Part shown: in pieces, positions 37,238 through 46,515 of the stretch
Position numbering within the stretch: the first letter of the stretch is position 1
Layout: every line of letters starts with the position of its first letter
NCBI GenBank assembly: GCA_900466475.1
Contig: UBMI01000018.1
Span: 62,001-126,000, forward strand
Length of the DNA stretch: 64,000 nucleotides
From: Hyphomicrobiales bacterium
Lineage (GTDB): Bacteria > Pseudomonadota > Alphaproteobacteria > Rhizobiales > Rhizobiaceae
Direction: 5' to 3'
Position numbers and translations under genes: made by a program
Notes under the pieces: model-generated
Database searches by the model: none
What the model was told of the DNA's origin: nothing
Seen by the model: the letters and a program-made list of their open reading frames with translations, nothing else

Positions 37238-37593
37238 GGTGATCTTCCGTCACAGGGCGGAGCGGGGAGCGCTCCTGCAGAATGGGATAGCTGCCGTCCT
37301 CCTACCCGACGGCCTTCAAAATCGAGCATATTCATCGGCCAAGAGCAAGCCTCAAAGGGCTGGAGCGGTTCGTAGCGGTGCAGCACGATGGCGCGGTCAA
37401 GAGGCATTTCATCTTAACTTATAACTATTTAGATACAAAATAATCTTTCTATTTCATATATTTACAAAAGAGGCAAAAGAGTTTTGCCATCAATCCCGCC
37501 TTGACAGGCCTTTGCTTTCGCTGTCTGGTTTGCACCACGAAGGAGGGTCGGCGTAAGCCGGCCCGGATAATTCCCCGGGAGGATAATATTGCG
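37238..37593. promoter_or_regulatory. Divergent AT-rich control region
   Basis: About 350 bp between the leftward FAH-family gene and the rightward Gfo/Idh operon. The core at 37405-37480 is markedly AT-rich compared with the surrounding DNA (repeated TTATAACTATTTAGATA-like runs), as expected for a promoter region. A TTGACA occurs at 37501-37506, but no convincing -10 box lies at 17 bp from it. No gene is seen. Confidence 0.45.
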
Positions 37594-38604
37594 ATGCTAA
37601 GATTTGCCGTCGTCGGAATCGATCATGGGCACACTTTCGATCATGTGAAGGGATTGTTGGCCGCCGGCGCCGAATTCGTCGGCTATTGCCCGCAGACATC
37701 AGTGCCGGCGATCCGCGAAATGTTCGAGAAAACCTATCCGGACGCGCCGCAGATCGACCGTGAGAAGATCTTCGCTGATCCCTCCATCGACATCATCTGC
37801 ATTGCCGCGATCCCGCGTGACCGCGCCGGCCTTGCCATCCGCGCGATGAAAGCCGGCAAGGATGTCATGACTGACAAGCCCGGCGTGACGACCTTCGCCC
37901 AGCTGGAAGAGGTCAAACGTACCGTTGCCGAGACCGGCAAGATCTTCTCCATCTGCTTTTCCGAACGCCATTGTGTGCGCTCTGCCGTCAAGGCCGGCAA
38001 GCTGGCGAAGGAAGGGGCGATCGGCAAGGTCATCCAGACGCTGGGCATGGGGCCGCACCGGCTGCAGCTGCCGACACGGCCGGACTGGTTCTTCGATCCG
38101 GAAGCCTTCGGCGGCATCATCGTCGATATCGCCTCGCATCAGGTCGACCAGTTCCTGTTCTATACAGGCTCGACGACGGGTGAGGTGGTCGCAAGCTCTG
38201 TTGGTAATTTCGGCATGCCGGAGAAACCGGCCTTCCAGGATTTCGGCGAAGTTCTGCTGCGTTCCGACAAGGCAAGCGGTTATATCCGGGTCGACTGGTT
38301 CACGCCGGAAGCCCTGCCCACCTGGGGCGACGGTCGACTGACCATCCTCGGCACCGAGGGTTATATCGAGCTGCGCAAGTATATCGATATCGCCGGCCGT
38401 CCCGGCAAGGATCATCTCTTCCTCGTCAATGGCAAGGAGATGACGCATATCGATTGCAGCGGCGAGAAGCTTGATTATTTCGACGCCTTTGTCGCCGACG
38501 TGCGTGACCGCAGCGAAACGGCGATGACGCATAACCACGTTTACGAGGTTTGCCGTCTGTCGCTTGAAGCGCAGTCGAAAGCCGCCCGTATCGGTAATCG
38601 CTGA
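37594..38604 (+). CDS. Gfo/Idh/MocA family oxidoreductase (atypical GIDHGH N-terminus)
   Basis: NAD(P)-dependent sugar-type oxidoreductase, 336 residues from the ATG at 37594, 11 bases after GGAGG. Instead of the canonical GxGxxG loop it has VVGIDHGHTFDHVKGLL. The second conserved element is VMTDKPGVTT, equivalent to the usual EKP motif. The C-terminal domain includes GGIIVDIASHQVDQFLFYTGS with the catalytic His of the family. It is followed by a second, canonical member of the same family 10 bp downstream. The substrate is probably a sugar, sugar acid or cyclitol. Confidence 0.85.
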   Translation: MLRFAVVGIDHGHTFDHVKGLLAAGAEFVGYCPQTSVPAIREMFEKTYPDAPQIDREKIFADPSIDIICIAAIPRDRAGLAIRAMKAGKDVMTDKPGVTTFAQLEEVKRTVAETGKIFSICFSERHCVRSAVKAGKLAKEGAIGKVIQTLGMGPHRLQLPTRPDWFFDPEAFGGIIVDIASHQVDQFLFYTGSTTGEVVASSVGNFGMPEKPAFQDFGEVLLRSDKASGYIRVDWFTPEALPTWGDGRLTILGTEGYIELRKYIDIAGRPGKDHLFLVNGKEMTHIDCSGEKLDYFDAFVADVRDRSETAMTHNHVYEVCRLSLEAQSKAARIGNR

Positions 38605-38614
38605 GGAAGACACC

Positions 38615-39712
38615 ATGACACGGAAACTGCGCGTCGGCGTCATCGGTGCAGGCATCGCTGAGCGGCACCTGACAGGTTTCGCCTGGAACAGCGATCTCTT
38701 CGAGATTCCCGTTCTCTGCTCTCTCGATGCCGATCGCGGCCAGCCGCTCTGCGAGGAGCACAAGATCCCCGAATATACGCAGGATACGAATTCGCTCTTC
38801 ACGCGCGACGATCTCGATATCATCGATATCGCCACGCCGCCGAGCTCGCATTTCGAACTGTGCAAGAAGGCGATCGAGAGCGGCAAGCATGTGATCTGCG
38901 AAAAGCCGCTGTTCGGTTCGATTGCCGAAGTCGATGAGATGGCAAAGATCCTTGCGAGTTCGAACGGGCGCAAGCTGATGCCGATCTTCCAGTATCGCTA
39001 TGGCAGCGGCCTGCAGAAGCTGAAATTGCTGATCGAGCGCGGCCTGGCCGGCAAGCCCTTCCTGACCACGATCGAAACGCATTGGTGGCGCGGCCCGGAT
39101 TATTATGCGGTGCCTTGGCGTGGCAAGTGGGCGACGGAACTCGGCGGCGGCCTGCTCGGTCATGCCATCCATGCTCATGACATGCTGAATTATGTCCACG
39201 GCCCCTGTGCCGAGGTGTTTTCCTATGGTGCGACGCTCGTCAATCCGATCGAGGTCGAGGATACCGCGTCACTGTCGGTGAAGATGCAGAACGGCTCGCT
39301 TGCGACGCTTTCCATGACCCTCGGCTCTCGCAAGGAAATCTCCAGGCTGCGCTTCTGCTTCAGCGATCTCGTCGCAGAAAGCATTCTGGAACCCTATACG
39401 ATGGGCCGCGATCCCTGGACCTTCATCGCCGGAAGCGAACAGCATCAGGCGCGCATCGATGCCGCCCTTGCCGGCTACGAAGCCAGGGAGGACGGGTATA
39501 CGCGCCAATTCCAGCTTTTCCATCAGGCAATCATGGATGACCGCGATCCGCCGGTTACCCTGCAGGATGCCCGCAATTCGCTTGAGCTGGTAACGGCCGC
39601 CTATTATTCGCAGCGCACCGGCCGGCCGACGCCGATGCCGATTACGGCCGACCATCCCCTATACGGTTCCTGGCTGCCGGAAGAAGAACGGCGCCCAGCC
39701 GCCAGCGTCTGA
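38615..39712 (+). CDS. Gfo/Idh/MocA family oxidoreductase
   Basis: Canonical family member of 365 residues from the ATG at 38615 (GAGGAAG upstream). The Rossmann start VGVIGAGIAERHLTGF, the EKP motif (VICEKPLFGSI, about 95-105) and the C-terminal GGGLLGHAIHAHDMLNYVHGP with the catalytic His are present. It is the second gene of a three-gene unit with the 37594 oxidoreductase and the VOC protein. Pairs of such enzymes often act as oxidation and re-reduction steps on sugars or inositols. Confidence 0.88.
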   Translation: MTRKLRVGVIGAGIAERHLTGFAWNSDLFEIPVLCSLDADRGQPLCEEHKIPEYTQDTNSLFTRDDLDIIDIATPPSSHFELCKKAIESGKHVICEKPLFGSIAEVDEMAKILASSNGRKLMPIFQYRYGSGLQKLKLLIERGLAGKPFLTTIETHWWRGPDYYAVPWRGKWATELGGGLLGHAIHAHDMLNYVHGPCAEVFSYGATLVNPIEVEDTASLSVKMQNGSLATLSMTLGSRKEISRLRFCFSDLVAESILEPYTMGRDPWTFIAGSEQHQARIDAALAGYEAREDGYTRQFQLFHQAIMDDRDPPVTLQDARNSLELVTAAYYSQRTGRPTPMPITADHPLYGSWLPEEERRPAASV

Positions 39713-39722
39713 GGAAAAGACG

Positions 39723-40133
39723 GTGCTGAAATCATTCGAGCATATCGGCATGACGGTCGGCAATATGGATCGCGCCATTGAATTCTATTGCGGACTGCTG
39801 GGGTTGAAGCTGCATCTGCGCAAGCAGATGCCTGACGGCATGCAGGTCGCCTTTCTCGATGCCGGCGGCGGCATGCTGGAGGTTTTCGGACCACCCGGCG
39901 GTGCTGCGAGGGCGGTCGATCTCCCGGAGGGAACGGCCGGCGTCAAGCACATCACCTTCCATTTCGAGAATGTCGAAGAAACCTTCGCGCGGCTGGAAGC
40001 GGCGGGCGTCGAAATCAAGGAACGTCCGCGCTTCGCCGTCCATTCCGAGATGCTGAACAAGATCGCCTTTGTTCGCGATCCCAACGGTATCATCGTCGAG
40101 CTTGCGGAGCGCTCACAGAGCCGGCTTGGCTGA
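39723..40133 (+). CDS. VOC family (glyoxalase/dioxygenase-fold) protein
   Basis: Small metal-dependent fold protein of 136 residues from a GTG start with GAGGAAA upstream. Two beta-alpha-beta-beta-beta modules are seen: FEHIGMTVGNMDRAIEFYCGLLGLKLHLR, and VKHITFHFENVEETFARLEAAGVE with RDPNGIIVELAE. The His of the first strand, the His of VKHITF and the final Glu are the usual metal ligands. It may be a lyase, isomerase or dioxygenase on the product of the two oxidoreductases. It is the last gene before a terminator. Confidence 0.85.
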   Translation: MLKSFEHIGMTVGNMDRAIEFYCGLLGLKLHLRKQMPDGMQVAFLDAGGGMLEVFGPPGGAARAVDLPEGTAGVKHITFHFENVEETFARLEAAGVEIKERPRFAVHSEMLNKIAFVRDPNGIIVELAERSQSRLG

Positions 40134-40161
40134 CAGCTGCCACGCGCCCGGTCGAAAGAAA

Positions 40162-40187
40162 AAGGGCGCGGTGTGAACCGCGCCCTT
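40162..40187. terminator. Terminator hairpin between convergent VOC and cydX genes
   Basis: AAGGGCGCGGT-GTGA-ACCGCGCCCTT, an 11-bp perfect stem with A-rich and T-rich flanks. It can serve both the rightward VOC operon and the leftward cyd operon, whose cydX stop codon is at 40193. Confidence 0.85.
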
Positions 40188-40192
40188 CGAAT

Positions 40193-40315
40193 TTATCGGC
40201 GTTCGCCCGAAGTCTTCTTCTTGGCTTCGTCATCCGTGAGCTCGTACCACATGGCGTTGAGGACGGCGAAGGCGGCTGCCAGCGGCAGACCGAGTATCCA
40301 TGCGAAATACCACAT
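40193..40315 (-). CDS. cydX: Cytochrome bd oxidase small subunit CydX
   Basis: A 40-residue single-helix membrane protein: MWYFAWILGLPLAAAFAVLN (1-20) then AMWYELTDDEAKKKTSGERR. It matches the CydX/YbgT family pattern (MWYFAWxLGxxxA and a Trp-Tyr-Glu end of the helix). It starts 12 bp after the end of cydB. CydX stabilises the CydAB haem site. The gene is short enough to be missed by automatic calling. Confidence 0.92.
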   Translation of the reverse strand: MWYFAWILGLPLAAAFAVLNAMWYELTDDEAKKKTSGERR

Positions 40316-40327
40316 CGTTTCGTCTCC

Positions 40328-41482
40328 TCAATAGGCGTGGCTGTTCTTGTCTGTGACGCTCTTCTCGTCGACCTTGCCCCACAGAACCTTGTAGACCCAG
40401 GCGGTGTAGGCAATGATGATCGGCAGGAAGATGACCGTGACCACCAGCATGATGAAAAGCGTCTGGTGGCTCGACGATGCATCCCAGACCGTCAGGCTCG
40501 ACTTCGGATCGAGCGAGGAGGGCAGGATGAATGGGAACATCGACAGCCCGACCGTCGAGATGATGCCCAGGATCGAGAGCTTGCTGAAGAGCAGAGTGAC
40601 GACCTCTCGCCGGGCTTGCATCGCGATGAAGGCAGCCGCAGCACCGAGGAAGCCGAGGATCGGAGCAACGATCATCCAGGGATAGGTGCCGTAGTTGGCA
40701 AGCCAGGCCCCGCCTTCCTGCGACACCGTTTTCAGAAGCGGATTTGACGGGCCGACCGGGCTGATATCGCTGGTGATGCGATAGCCGCTGACGCCGGCCC
40801 AGAGCCACAGGCCGCCAAGCGCAAAGAGCACGATGACCACAAGCGCTGCGATGCTGCCGAAGCGGCGGGCGCGATCGGCGACCGGCCCCGTTGCCTTGAG
40901 CACCAGCCATGCGCTTCCGTGCATGATGAGCATGGCGACGGAGAGCAGGCCGCAGAGAAGGGCATAGGGGTTCAGAAGCGCGAAGAACGAGCCTTCATAG
41001 AAGATGCGCATGTCATCCGCGAAGCGGAAGGGCACGCCCTGTTGCACGTTGCCGACGGCAACGCCGAAGATCAGCGACGGTACGAAGCCGCCGATGAAGA
41101 GCGCCCAGTCCCAACCATTGCGCCAGTTGGCGCTGTCCCGCTTGGAACGATACTTGAATCCGACAGGGCGCAGGATGAGCGCAAAGAGGATCGCAAACAT
41201 CGCCAGGTAAAAGCCCGAGAAGGAGACCGCGTAGAGCGGCGGCCAGGCGGCGAAGATGGCGCCGCCGGCGAGGATCAACCAGACCTGGTTGCCTTCCCAG
41301 GTGGCGCCGATCGTATTGATGGCGACACGGCGTTCCGCATCGGTCTTTGCGACGAAGGGCAGCAGTGTGCCGACGCCGAGGTCGAAGCCGTCGGTCGCGG
41401 CAAAGGCGATCAGGAGCACGCCGAGCAGGACCCACCAGATGAGGCGCAAGGTTTGATAGTCGATGAGTTCGTACAGGATCAT
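40328..41482 (-). CDS. cydB: Cytochrome d ubiquinol oxidase subunit II
   Basis: Multi-helix membrane protein of 384 residues, the normal CydB length. Typical stretches are LIWWVLLGVLLIAFAATDGFDLGVGTLLPF, TWEGNQVWLILAGGAIFAAWP and the C-terminal HQTLFIMLVVTVIFLPIIIAYTAWVYKV. With CydA it forms the high-affinity quinol oxidase used at low oxygen. It lies 6 bp after cydA. Confidence 0.96.
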   Translation of the reverse strand: MILYELIDYQTLRLIWWVLLGVLLIAFAATDGFDLGVGTLLPFVAKTDAERRVAINTIGATWEGNQVWLILAGGAIFAAWPPLYAVSFSGFYLAMFAILFALILRPVGFKYRSKRDSANWRNGWDWALFIGGFVPSLIFGVAVGNVQQGVPFRFADDMRIFYEGSFFALLNPYALLCGLLSVAMLIMHGSAWLVLKATGPVADRARRFGSIAALVVIVLFALGGLWLWAGVSGYRITSDISPVGPSNPLLKTVSQEGGAWLANYGTYPWMIVAPILGFLGAAAAFIAMQARREVVTLLFSKLSILGIISTVGLSMFPFILPSSLDPKSSLTVWDASSSHQTLFIMLVVTVIFLPIIIAYTAWVYKVLWGKVDEKSVTDKNSHAY

Positions 41483-41488
41483 GACAAG

Positions 41489-43069
41489 TCACTCCGCGGC
41501 TGGAACGAGGGTTTCGGAGATCAGCTTGGCTTCCGGCTCGTGGTCGGGTTCCGGCCCCTGGCGGATCGCCCTGAGCATCAGGCTCATCTCGATGATGATC
41601 AGCGTCGTATAGAGCACGGCAAAGCCGATGATGGTAAGCAGCACTGCCCAGGCGCCGTGATTGGAGACGGCGACTGCCGTCGGCAGTACGCCTTCGATTA
41701 CCCAGGGCTGACGGCCGATTTCGGCGACCACCCAGCCGGCCTCGATCGCGATCCAGGGCAGTGGGATGGCAAAGACCGCGATGCGCAGCAGCAGCGGGTA
41801 TTTGTCCAGATGCCGGCGGGCCGACAGCCAGAAGAAGGTTGCCGTCAGAACGATGAAGAACATGCCGAGGCCGACCATGATGCGGAACGACCAGAAGAGC
41901 GTCGGCACGTGCGGGATCGTGTCACGCGCGGCCTGGGCGATCTGCTCGTCGGTCGCCTGACGCGGATCATCGACATAGCGCTTCAGGAGCAAGCCATAGC
42001 CAAGGTCGTGGCCCAGATCCTCGAAGGAGCTCCGGACTTCCTGGGCGACCTGATCCTGGGCCGGTGCGGAACGGATCTGCATCAGCGCGTCATAGGCTTT
42101 GATGCCGTCGCGGATGCGGATCTCGGCCTGCTGTTCCAGCTTGTCGATACCGGGGATTTCCGTCGTCAGCGACCTCGTGCCGATCAGGCCCATGACCCAG
42201 GGGATATGGACGGCGAAATGGGTTTCGCGTGCTTCCTGATCCGGAAAGCCGAAGGCGGTGAAGGCCGCCGGAGCCGGCTCCGTCTTCCACATGGCTTCGA
42301 TCGCGGCGAGCTTCATCTTCTGGTTTTCGGTGGCGAGATAGCCGCTTTCGTCACCGAGCACGACGACCGAAAGCGCCGAGGCGAGGCCGAAAGAGGCGGC
42401 GACCGTCATCGAGCGTTTGGCAAGCTCGATATGCCGACCCTTCAGCATGTACCAGGCCGAAACGCCGAGCACGAAGATCGAGGCGCAGACGTATCCCGCC
42501 GAAACCGTATGGACGAACTTCGCCTGGGCGACGGGATTGAAGACCACGTCGAAGAAACTTGTTATCTCCATGCGCATCGTCTGCGGATTGAGCGCGGAAC
42601 CGACCGGGTTCTGCATCCAGCCGTTGGCGATCAGGATCCAGAGTGCGGAGAAATTTGAGCCGAGCGCCACCGCCCAGGTTGCGACCAGATGGCCGACCTT
42701 CGACAGCTTGTCCCAGCCGAAGAAGAAGAGGCCGACGAAGGTCGCTTCGAGGAAGAAGGCCATCAGGCCTTCGATCGCCAGCGGCGCGCCGAAAATATCG
42801 CCGACGTAATAGCTGTAATAGCTCCAGTTCATGCCGAACTGGAATTCCATGACGATACCGGTGGCGACGCCCAGCACGAAATTGATGCCGAACAGAGTGC
42901 CCCAGAATTTCGTCATCTGCCGCCAGATTTGGCGACCGGTCATGACGTAGGTCGTCTCCATGATGGCAAGCAGCACGGAAAGGCCGAGCGTCAGGGGTAC
43001 GAACAGAAAGTGATAAAGCGCTGTCAGCGCAAATTGGAAGCGCGATAGCGCTACGATGTCTAGTTCCAT
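41489..43069 (-). CDS. cydA: Cytochrome d ubiquinol oxidase subunit I
   Basis: Haem-bearing subunit of 526 residues from the ATG at 43069, preceded by GGAGAAAG. The haem ligand His20 lies in RFQFALTALYHFLFVPLTLG. GIVMEFQFGMNWSYYSYYVGDIFGAPLAIEG and the GRQPWVIEGVLPT stretch are diagnostic. Its length is like E. coli CydA (522), indicating the long quinol-binding loop form. A start 27 codons upstream would overlap cydC and adds an unrelated N-terminus. Confidence 0.96.
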   Translation of the reverse strand: MELDIVALSRFQFALTALYHFLFVPLTLGLSVLLAIMETTYVMTGRQIWRQMTKFWGTLFGINFVLGVATGIVMEFQFGMNWSYYSYYVGDIFGAPLAIEGLMAFFLEATFVGLFFFGWDKLSKVGHLVATWAVALGSNFSALWILIANGWMQNPVGSALNPQTMRMEITSFFDVVFNPVAQAKFVHTVSAGYVCASIFVLGVSAWYMLKGRHIELAKRSMTVAASFGLASALSVVVLGDESGYLATENQKMKLAAIEAMWKTEPAPAAFTAFGFPDQEARETHFAVHIPWVMGLIGTRSLTTEIPGIDKLEQQAEIRIRDGIKAYDALMQIRSAPAQDQVAQEVRSSFEDLGHDLGYGLLLKRYVDDPRQATDEQIAQAARDTIPHVPTLFWSFRIMVGLGMFFIVLTATFFWLSARRHLDKYPLLLRIAVFAIPLPWIAIEAGWVVAEIGRQPWVIEGVLPTAVAVSNHGAWAVLLTIIGFAVLYTTLIIIEMSLMLRAIRQGPEPDHEPEAKLISETLVPAAE

Positions 43070-43146
43070 TATCTTTCTCCCACGGTCCCACGCGGTATCA
43101 AGAGTTTCCGCGTGGCCGGCCGGCCACGCGGGGTAGGCCTGTTCGC

Positions 43147-44838
43147 TCAATCCGGCCGAAGCCGATCGAGCGCCTTTTCGAACGCCGCCTCTCCACGGCG
43201 CGAAACTTCTGTGATGCGGCCGCCGTCGACGACGACGATGCGGTCTGCGAGCGCCGCTTCGCGGCGAATATGCGTTGCGATGAGCAGGGACCGGCCTTCC
43301 GCCTCGACTGCGAGCCGATGCAGTACGTCGCGCGCCGTGCGCCCATCGAGACCTTCGGTCGGTTCGTCGAGAAGCCAGAGCGGCGTGTCACGCAGAAAGA
43401 GACGGGCGAGCGCCAGCCGACGCGACTGGCCGCCGGAAAGCCCCATGCCGCCTTCGCCCAGCAGTGTATCAAGGCCCGATGGCAGCGCATCGACATCGTC
43501 AATCAGGCCGGCAGCGGCAAGCGCATCGCGCAACCGGTCGTCATCGGCATCTGGCGCTGCGAGCACGAGGTTGCCGCGCAGCGTATCCTGGAAAAGTTCC
43601 GTCCGCTGGGTCAGCAGCGTGCCGTCGAGTGCAGCGGCCATGCCGGAGGCCGGTGGCAATTCGCCTGCAAGCAGCGATAACAGGGTCGATTTGCCGGCTC
43701 CGCTCGAGCCGATCACGGCGATATGTTCGCCGCGGCTTACTTCCAGCGTCACATTCCGTAAGGCCGGCTGGGCCGCGCCATCGTGGATAAGGGTCACGTT
43801 CTGCAGTGCGAAGGCGAGTTCATGGGCAGGCGCCTTGGGCGCGAAATCCGCCTCGACTGCTGAAAGGCGCGGTGCGATGCGTCCGGCGGCAAGCAGCGTC
43901 CGTCCGAATTCCAGGGCACCCCGGCGCAATACCGCGAAGGGTTCTGTGGCGGCAAAGGCAACGAGCACGCCCAGTGCTGCGACAGGAGCGCTGATCGCCC
44001 CTGCCTGCATCAACGCCGCTACGGAGAGCAGTGCCGCAACCAGCAGGGCGGTCGAAAAGAGCCCGAAGCCGAAGGCCACGCCGGTCTCTATCCGGTTCAA
44101 TCGGTCGTCGGCGTTTGCCACATAGGCGTCTGCGGCTGATATCGCGTGCTCCTGGGCGGCGAGCCGATTTGCCATCAGAAGATCGGCCTGTCCGGCAACG
44201 AGATCGATCGTCCGTGACCGTAGTGTCTCGATGCCATAAGCGCGCCGCCGTGCAAATTTGCGGGCTGCCTGACCCGCAGCGAGCGGCAGACCAAGTCCAA
44301 CCAGTATAAGGCAAAGGCCGAAGAGCAGCCCAAACTGCGGATGCATCAGCCCGAGCGTGACGCTGGCGACGAGTGCTGCACCGATCGCCACGGTCGCCGG
44401 CACGAGAACACGCAGGTAAAGCGAATCCAGCGCGTCGATATCTGCTGTCAGCCGGAAGAGCAGTCGAGCCGGTCGGTTGAGAAGCGTGCGCGCAGCACCC
44501 GCCGATGCCCAGCCTCGGAACAGCCGCTCGCGCAGGGCAGCCAAGACGGCAAGCGTGGCATTATGAGTTGTCAGCCGTTCGCCATAGCGGGCTGCTGTAC
44601 GCAGAATGGCGAGGAAGCGAATGCTTGCCGATGGTGCAAACACGTCGAAGGTCGCGGCAACCGTGATCGAAAGCCCGGCAAGCGCGGTCGCCGTGATGAA
44701 CCAACCCGACAGGCCGAGCAGAGCAATGCCGGCGATGACAGTCGCGGCCGACAGCACCGCGCCGAGCAGCAGTTCCCTACGGCGTGTCTCGAGGAAGAGA
44801 TGCAGGACCGGTTTGATATCCTTGAGGAAAAAGGTCAT
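43147..44838 (-). CDS. cydC: Thiol reductant ABC exporter subunit CydC
   Basis: Half-size ABC exporter of 563 residues with an N-terminal six-helix membrane domain (about 15-310) and a C-terminal ATPase: GSSGAGKST, LSGGQSRRLALARLFL and LWLLDEPTEGLD. With CydD it exports glutathione and cysteine to the periplasm, which is needed for cytochrome bd assembly. Its start overlaps the cydD end by 4 bp. It is 77 bp upstream of cydA. Confidence 0.94.
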   Translation of the reverse strand: MTFFLKDIKPVLHLFLETRRRELLLGAVLSAATVIAGIALLGLSGWFITATALAGLSITVAATFDVFAPSASIRFLAILRTAARYGERLTTHNATLAVLAALRERLFRGWASAGAARTLLNRPARLLFRLTADIDALDSLYLRVLVPATVAIGAALVASVTLGLMHPQFGLLFGLCLILVGLGLPLAAGQAARKFARRRAYGIETLRSRTIDLVAGQADLLMANRLAAQEHAISAADAYVANADDRLNRIETGVAFGFGLFSTALLVAALLSVAALMQAGAISAPVAALGVLVAFAATEPFAVLRRGALEFGRTLLAAGRIAPRLSAVEADFAPKAPAHELAFALQNVTLIHDGAAQPALRNVTLEVSRGEHIAVIGSSGAGKSTLLSLLAGELPPASGMAAALDGTLLTQRTELFQDTLRGNLVLAAPDADDDRLRDALAAAGLIDDVDALPSGLDTLLGEGGMGLSGGQSRRLALARLFLRDTPLWLLDEPTEGLDGRTARDVLHRLAVEAEGRSLLIATHIRREAALADRIVVVDGGRITEVSRRGEAAFEKALDRLRPD

Positions 44839-46511
44839 TCGGCTGCCTCCCGAAGGGTTTCGCTGTCAAGGCGGACGGTGCGTTGCATGCGCGCGGCCAA
44901 CAGCGGGTCATGCGTGGCCACGATCAGCGTGCGATCCTCGGCGAGGGCGAGTAGGCTGGCGGTGATCTCAGCGGCAGTCTCGGCATCGAGATGGGCGGTC
45001 GGCTCGTCGGCAAGGATGATGCGGATATCGGGATCGCAGGCCGCCCGTGCGATCGCCAGCCGCAGCGCCTCGCCACCGGAAAGGCCGACGCCGCCTTCGC
45101 CGAGCGGGCGATGGCCGTAGGCTTGCGCGACGCCGGCAAGCCTTGCCAGTTCGAGTGCATCGGCGACCTTGTCTCTTGTCATTCCGGGCCTGCCGAGCGC
45201 GATATTGCCCGATATCGTACCGGCAAAGATGTGCGGCTTCTGGCCGATCCAGGCCATCCCGCCGCGTCTTGCCGGCACGCCTCCGATCAGAACCTGACCT
45301 TCTCCGCAGGGTGCCAGGCCGGCGATCAGCGATAGTATGGTCGATTTGCCGCTGCCGCTCGCGCCGAGCAGCGCCAGATGTTCGCCAGCGGCGATATCGA
45401 GTTTGAAGCCGTCAAGCACCGGCTCCTGATCGGGCTGGTAGCGAAAGCCGACGTTTACCAGACGGATGTCGCAGGCCCCGGCGGCGGCGACATTCTCCCG
45501 TTCGGGAAGCGTCATGCCTCCGGCAGCTAATCCATTCAGTGCCTTCAGCGCGGCTTCGCCCGAGGCACGGTCATGCCAGACAGCGGAGAGTTCACGCAGT
45601 GGCTCGAAGAAGGCCGGTGCCAGCAGCAGGATGAACAGGCCCTCAGAGAGGCTGAGGCCGGCCGACCATGCGCCGAAGCGGATTTCGCCGAGCAGGCTGA
45701 AGCCGATATAGACGGCGGTCATCGCCACGCCGAGTGCCGAAAAGAGTTCGAGCACAGCCGAAGACAGAAAAGCGATCTTCAGCACTGCCATAGTGCGCGT
45801 GCGAAGCGATTCTGCTTCCGCGCGGAGCCGGTGCGCAGTGGCATCGACGGCGCCGAGAGAGCGGATCGTTGCAAGACCGCGCAGACGGTCGAGCAGAAAT
45901 GCGTTGAGGCCACCCGTTGCGATAAGCTGCTTTTCGCTTGCAGCCTGCGCGCGCCAGCCAATCAGCGCCATGAAGATCGGAATGAGCGGCGCAGCGAACA
46001 TCAGAACGAGTGCTGCAATCCAGGAGATGGGGAAAATGCAGGCGAGAATGATGAACGGCACAAGGCTCGCCTTCATCCGCGTCGGCTGGAACCGGGAGAG
46101 AAAGGGGACAATCAGCTCAGCCTGTTCGCCGAGGATGCTCGCTGCCGCGCCGGAAGCTGGACGGCCGATATCGACGGGCGAGAACCGTGCGAGCAGCCGG
46201 ACGGCTCTCGCCCGCTTGTCGCTGAGTTCAGCGCGGGCCGCGCGAAAGGCGAGGCGGGTGCCGACTGCATCAAGACAGCTTTTGGCGATGCCGAGCAGCA
46301 GGACAGAAACAGCCGGCCATAGGACATCATTAAGACTGCCACCATCGGCAAGCCTGCCGACAGACCAGGCAAGCAGGCCCGCCTGCGGAATCCAGAGCGC
46401 GGCCGCTAAGGCCTGGAGCATTGCGGCGCTGCGCAAACGGCGTCTGTTTGCGGCGGGCTTGCGTGTCCCCGCCTCTCGCCGGTTTCTCGCGTCGAAGAAA
46501 GCACGGGGCAT
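44835..46511 (-). CDS. cydD: Thiol reductant ABC exporter subunit CydD
   Basis: Partner of CydC, 558 residues from the ATG at 46511, which lies just after the regulator stop (46516). An upstream ATG at 46553 would overlap the regulator. It has a membrane domain (about 25-310) and an ATPase domain with LGASGSGKST, LSGGEALRLAIARAA and IILADEPTAHLD. The signature has GGEAL in place of the more common GGQ-Q. The N-terminus is Arg-rich. It is the first enzyme gene of the regulator-cydD-cydC-cydA-cydB-cydX operon. Confidence 0.93.
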   Translation of the reverse strand: MPRAFFDARNRREAGTRKPAANRRRLRSAAMLQALAAALWIPQAGLLAWSVGRLADGGSLNDVLWPAVSVLLLGIAKSCLDAVGTRLAFRAARAELSDKRARAVRLLARFSPVDIGRPASGAAASILGEQAELIVPFLSRFQPTRMKASLVPFIILACIFPISWIAALVLMFAAPLIPIFMALIGWRAQAASEKQLIATGGLNAFLLDRLRGLATIRSLGAVDATAHRLRAEAESLRTRTMAVLKIAFLSSAVLELFSALGVAMTAVYIGFSLLGEIRFGAWSAGLSLSEGLFILLLAPAFFEPLRELSAVWHDRASGEAALKALNGLAAGGMTLPERENVAAAGACDIRLVNVGFRYQPDQEPVLDGFKLDIAAGEHLALLGASGSGKSTILSLIAGLAPCGEGQVLIGGVPARRGGMAWIGQKPHIFAGTISGNIALGRPGMTRDKVADALELARLAGVAQAYGHRPLGEGGVGLSGGEALRLAIARAACDPDIRIILADEPTAHLDAETAAEITASLLALAEDRTLIVATHDPLLAARMQRTVRLDSETLREAAE

Positions 46512-46515
46512 GGCG

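Noticed and set aside
40919..42658. A 579-codon open frame on the + strand opposite cydB/cydA
   Set aside because: It is antisense to two certain genes, very rich in Asp, Glu, Arg and Gln, and has no domain or ribosome-binding site. It is a by-product of GC-rich codon use.
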